From an uncultured Pirellulaceae bacterium (GTDB lineage Bacteria > Planctomycetota > Planctomycetia > Pirellulales > Pirellulaceae), in NCBI GenBank assembly GCA_934255105.1, contig CAKQNH010000124.1, forward strand, positions 1 through 9,525: a stretch of DNA of 9,525 nucleotides, given 5' to 3'. Under the pieces are notes generated by a model, which had not been told where the DNA came from, made no database searches, and was given only the letters and a program-made list of their open reading frames with translations. Below are positions 5,943-9,525 of this stretch, in pieces. The position numbers and the translations under genes were made by a program. Position 1 is the stretch's first letter, and each line of letters begins with the position of its first letter.

Positions 5943-8900
5943 ATGAGGCACAGAATGTTGCATCCACAAAGTCGATGGAGTCGCCGCCTAGCCCTGGTAA
6001 CATCAGGTTTGGTTGCCATGTCTGCAGTGCCCGCCTATTCGCAATCGCAAGTTCGGCAGCTCACCCCGCCGCAGCAGGTTGCTCGGCCTATGTCCCCGGC
6101 GGTCACTACCGCTTCGGCGATCACGCTGACACCGCATGCAAACAATTCCGACAGCCGGTTGCAGGTCTACGATGTCCCTTCCGATCTAGTCGGACCGGTG
6201 GGGGCGCAGATTCAAGTCCAGTTCCACCACGTGCCCGACATGCGCGTGACCACAGAGCCGACTACCGGCAAGCTGATGATTATGGCCCCTGAGGCTGTTC
6301 ACCGACAGATCGCTGCGCAGATCGACGGCTTTATGCAGCAAAACCGCATTCCAGCCGGGGATCGCGGCATCGAAAACCTCGCCTCAACTAAGCAACAGAG
6401 TTATCAACTGCAACATCTGGGTTGGAGCGAACTGGAGGATTCATTGCAGCGCTTGGCCGGTTCGCGTTTATCGCTGACGACAGAACGTGGAGGCGAACTA
6501 GCCAATCTGCAGCTCACCAGCGTCTCGGGCCTGCCCGACATTATCCAAGTGGATCGGCGTCAAAACAAAGTGACTCTGCTGGGCGCTAGTGCTTCGACGA
6601 CGGGTTGGTCGCAAGTGATACGCACGTTGGATCAAGTCCAGAGCGATCCGCGTGCCAGTACTCGCATCGTGCCGCTGGCACCTGCAGAACCTCGGCGCGT
6701 CAAACGCGCTTTCCATCTAGTGCGGACTACCATCCAGGAGCAAGCTGGGCAGCCGGCTTCGGGAGGGCAAGCTGCAGGGGGTATTAGCGAAGCCCAAGTT
6801 GAAATCGGCCCGGACGGCCAAGCCATGGCTATGGGATCGCTCGACACCCTCGGATCGGGTAACAGCTTGTTCGGCAATGTACAGATCGAGTTCATCGAGG
6901 AGATCGACCTAGTCATCATTCGCGGTAGCCAACGCGATGTCGAACGAGCCCTGAAGGTCATCGACGAAATAAAGAAGCAAGCCAAAGAATCTCAACCGGA
7001 AGTCGACATCTATCCACTGCAACACGCCAATGGCGACGCGGTAGCCGCTTTGGTAACTCAGTTGTACGACAGCGTCTATGCGCCGCGTCAGGGTTCCGTG
7101 AGCATCACTTCACTGGGGCAGCCCAACGCACTGCTGCTGATCGGTCGCGCCGAAGTGGTCAAGTCGGTTAAAGACTTGGTTGCCAAGATCGATCAACCGC
7201 TCGATCCACAGAACCAACTCAAAGTCATCCCCTTGCTACATGCTTCAAGCGAAGACTTGGAGACTCGTATTCGCGACTTCTTCGTGAACACCCCCGGCAC
7301 CGACACGACTCCACGCACCGGTTTGGGTACACGCGTCAAGGTGTTGTCTGACTACCGCACCAATTCGCTTATTGTCCAAGCCGCTCCCCGCGAAATGGTC
7401 GAAGTAGAAAAGCTGATCGGTGAGCTGGATGTTGAGAGCACCACCGCGCAAAGCGGACTGCGCGTGTTCCGACTGAAGAATACACTCGCAGAAGACCTGC
7501 GAACCGTGATTCAAGAGGTCATTACGGGTCCGGCAAATCAACAAGGTGGCAACACGACGGCGCAGGTCACCCCGCCCAGCGGAAAGCTATCGATCGTCGG
7601 TGACGACGGTCAAAACTCGGTCGAGAGCGGCATTCTGGCGGGCGTGGTCGTGACGGCCGATCCGTCGACCAACGCGCTCTTGGTGCGGGCACCCGCTCAG
7701 AGCATGGAACTGATTGCCAAGCTGATCGAAGAACTCGACCGCATGCCCAGCGCCGAAGCCAAGATCAAGGTCTACCCGATTGAAAACGGCGACGCTACGC
7801 AACTATCGCAGACACTGCAGCAACTCTATGGACTGCAGGTCACGGCTGGGCAAAGCACTACCGGCGGGCTGTTTGGACTGGGCAACATCGCTCAACCTGG
7901 GCTCACGGCAGGGGGCGAAAGCTCGCTGGTACAACTCCGCATCACCCCTGAGATCCGCACCAACAGCATCATCGTTAGTGGGTCTTCGGCGGATCTGGAT
8001 GTGATCGAAGCCTTGCTCTACCGGCTGGATATTCAAGGTGTCGAGAATCGCAAGACCGAAGTCATCTGGTTGCGCAACGCCACGGCGGGCGCAGTGGCCA
8101 GCGCCATCACGGATTATGTTGTACAGCAGCGGCAAGTCAATCAATTGCTGGTGCAGACCAACCAGTTCATCAGCGTGTTTGACCAAGTCGATCGCGAAGT
8201 ATTCGTAGTGGCCGACCCGGATACCAACAGCATCATCCTGAGCGCTACCCCGCGGTACTTCGAAACAATCCTGAAAGTTGTCGAGCGGCTCGACCGCCGA
8301 CCACCGCTGGTTGAAATCCAAGTCATGATTGCCGAAGTCAAACTGGACGACGGTTTCGAACTCGGTACTGAGTGGGGAATCCAAGACGGATTGCTGTTCG
8401 ATCGACGAAGCGCTACCGGCGGAACGCTCGGATCGCCAGTCTTCAATGTGCTCAGTCCGCTGACGTCGCCGGTGGTAGGCGGGCAAACACAGAACGTGGC
8501 TGGACAAGGAATGAGTAGCTTCGGCGTTGGACGCTCCAGTTCCACTGCGTCGGGCGTCGGCGGGTTGGTCCTGTCGGCCTCCAGTGAAGCGGTGGGAGTC
8601 TTGGTGCGAGCCCTGCAAACATCCGGCCGCTTGCAAGTGTTGAGCAATCCACAGATCACTACCATGGACGGTCGTCAAGCATCGACGTTGGTTGGGCAAC
8701 AGGTACCGCGTGTGCAAGGTGTGACCGCTGGCACGTTCGGTCAAACGATCAATGCCACCGACGTGCCTGTCGGCTTGGGCTTGGCCGTACTGCCACGCGT
8801 CAATCAAGACGGTCTAATACTAATGCAGGTGCAAGTCCAGAACTCGAGCTTGGACAATGCCAATTTGGGTATCCCCGTTGGCTTCGGACCGGGGGGCGAA

Positions 8901-9525
8901 GTGATTCGATCGCCGATTATCAACTCGATCGAAGCCCTGACCACGGTCAGCGCCTATTCGGGACAGACCGTCGTGTTTGCGGGGCTGATTAGCAAGAGTC
9001 GCTCGAACACGCGTTCGCAGATTCCAGTGCTGGGTAGTATTCCATGGATCGGTGCCGCCTTCCGCTTCGACACCGAAACGGAACAGCGACGCGAGCTGCT
9101 CGTAGTACTCACCCCACGTATCATCCAAACCGACGATGATTACGAAGTTGTCAAGACGATCGCTTCCTCGCGGATGAGCTGGTGCTTGGCCGACGTGCTC
9201 AATCTGCACGGCGATGTGGGATTGACCGGCGGCAATGGTCTGTGGGGACCCGCCAAGAGCGCGACCATTTATCCGGACATGCAGCCCACCGTGATCGAGG
9301 ACCGAGCGACACCGAATTCGGGTAAACGCCTTATGAATCAGCCCTACGATCCGAATATGCAGCCAATCCTCGAAGGCTATCCGCTGCAGCAGCCAGACGG
9401 CTCCTTCATCGAGCCCGCTCAGTTGCCGAACTTCGACAGCGGTGCAAACATCGCTCCTATGAGTGCCACACAACCGGCGGGCTTTGTGTCGCAAGCCTCG
9501 GCACCTATGCTGCCCAATGCAGCTC
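5943..9525 (+). CDS. Secretin (GspD/PilQ superfamily) with about eight N-type modules, partial at 3' end
   Basis: An open frame of 1194 codons with no stop before the right edge. Residues 1-33 are a Sec signal peptide (basic RWSRR, hydrophobic stretch, cleavage near AYS). Alternating beta/alpha N-type modules follow at about 74-131, 154-230, 255-341, 354-417, 426-496, 506-599, 608-696 and 705-784. The last five clearly show the secretin-N pattern: a start like VDIYPLQHA, a TNSLIVQA-type strand, and an end like LIEELD. The first three are more diverged. The secretin core covers about 790-1062, with LQVLSNPQITTMDG, VPRVQG, the gate/barrel region, the hallmark IPVLGSIPWIGAAFR and ELLVVLTPRII. 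A Pro/Gln-rich tail follows. Secretins form the outer-membrane channel of type II secretion or type IV pilus machines; which machine is served here cannot be told. Classical GspD has N0 to N3, so this one predicts a much longer periplasmic channel. ATG 5955, preceded by GAGG at six bases, is an alternative start. Confidence 0.93.
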   Translation, partial: MRHRMLHPQSRWSRRLALVTSGLVAMSAVPAYSQSQVRQLTPPQQVARPMSPAVTTASAITLTPHANNSDSRLQVYDVPSDLVGPVGAQIQVQFHHVPDMRVTTEPTTGKLMIMAPEAVHRQIAAQIDGFMQQNRIPAGDRGIENLASTKQQSYQLQHLGWSELEDSLQRLAGSRLSLTTERGGELANLQLTSVSGLPDIIQVDRRQNKVTLLGASASTTGWSQVIRTLDQVQSDPRASTRIVPLAPAEPRRVKRAFHLVRTTIQEQAGQPASGGQAAGGISEAQVEIGPDGQAMAMGSLDTLGSGNSLFGNVQIEFIEEIDLVIIRGSQRDVERALKVIDEIKKQAKESQPEVDIYPLQHANGDAVAALVTQLYDSVYAPRQGSVSITSLGQPNALLLIGRAEVVKSVKDLVAKIDQPLDPQNQLKVIPLLHASSEDLETRIRDFFVNTPGTDTTPRTGLGTRVKVLSDYRTNSLIVQAAPREMVEVEKLIGELDVESTTAQSGLRVFRLKNTLAEDLRTVIQEVITGPANQQGGNTTAQVTPPSGKLSIVGDDGQNSVESGILAGVVVTADPSTNALLVRAPAQSMELIAKLIEELDRMPSAEAKIKVYPIENGDATQLSQTLQQLYGLQVTAGQSTTGGLFGLGNIAQPGLTAGGESSLVQLRITPEIRTNSIIVSGSSADLDVIEALLYRLDIQGVENRKTEVIWLRNATAGAVASAITDYVVQQRQVNQLLVQTNQFISVFDQVDREVFVVADPDTNSIILSATPRYFETILKVVERLDRRPPLVEIQVMIAEVKLDDGFELGTEWGIQDGLLFDRRSATGGTLGSPVFNVLSPLTSPVVGGQTQNVAGQGMSSFGVGRSSSTASGVGGLVLSASSEAVGVLVRALQTSGRLQVLSNPQITTMDGRQASTLVGQQVPRVQGVTAGTFGQTINATDVPVGLGLAVLPRVNQDGLILMQVQVQNSSLDNANLGIPVGFGPGGEVIRSPIINSIEALTTVSAYSGQTVVFAGLISKSRSNTRSQIPVLGSIPWIGAAFRFDTETEQRRELLVVLTPRIIQTDDDYEVVKTIASSRMSWCLADVLNLHGDVGLTGGNGLWGPAKSATIYPDMQPTVIEDRATPNSGKRLMNQPYDPNMQPILEGYPLQQPDGSFIEPAQLPNFDSGANIAPMSATQPAGFVSQASAPMLPNAA

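Noticed and set aside
7803..9494. Long minus-strand frames (334 and 224 codons) antisense to the secretin
   Set aside because: The plus-strand frame encodes an unmistakable secretin throughout. The antisense frames are by-products of its codon bias and show no family features.

Overview
The window looks like ordinary chromosome from a planctomycete, most likely the Pirellula/Rhodopirellula group. This rests on protein character rather than on any search. The evidence is a very long secretin with many N-type modules, a metallopeptidase/ATP-grasp pair of a type I associate with this group, intergenic palindromic repeats, weak Shine-Dalgarno signals and a mid-to-high GC content. No rRNA, tRNA, CRISPR array, insertion sequence or phage gene was seen.

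Layout. (1) 1-398, minus: N-terminal third of a glucose 1-dehydrogenase-type zinc MDR enzyme, cut by the window edge. (2) 399-887: non-coding stretch dominated by a 42-bp palindromic repeat in one inverted and nearly three direct copies (616-772). (3) 888-2015 and 2012-3031, plus: a two-gene operon with an ATGA stop/start overlap, encoding a HEAGH zinc-metallopeptidase-like protein and a Ddl-like ATP-grasp ligase. (4) 3032-3625: a long imperfect hairpin (3079-3150) and the remnant of a nucleotidyltransferase-like gene (3176-3542, minus). The remnant seems to have lost its middle and its frame but keeps a near-consensus sigma-70 promoter. (5) 3626-4237, minus: RdgB/HAM1 house-cleaning NTP pyrophosphatase. 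(6) 4365-5558, minus: exported protein with two SPOR-like domains. (7) 5559-5942: divergent intergenic region with small hairpins. (8) 5943 to the end, plus: a secretin (GspD/PilQ superfamily) with a signal peptide, about eight N-type modules and a complete secretin core, open at the window edge.

How the genes fit together. The ligase and metallopeptidase are translationally coupled and probably act on one amide- or peptide-containing substrate, which is unknown. The SPOR-like protein and the secretin are divergent and both cell-envelope proteins, so they may share a regulatory region, but nothing proves a joint function. RdgB and the glucose dehydrogenase are metabolic or housekeeping genes. 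The best candidates for something undescribed are the ligase/peptidase pair, the two palindromic repeat types and the many-module secretin.
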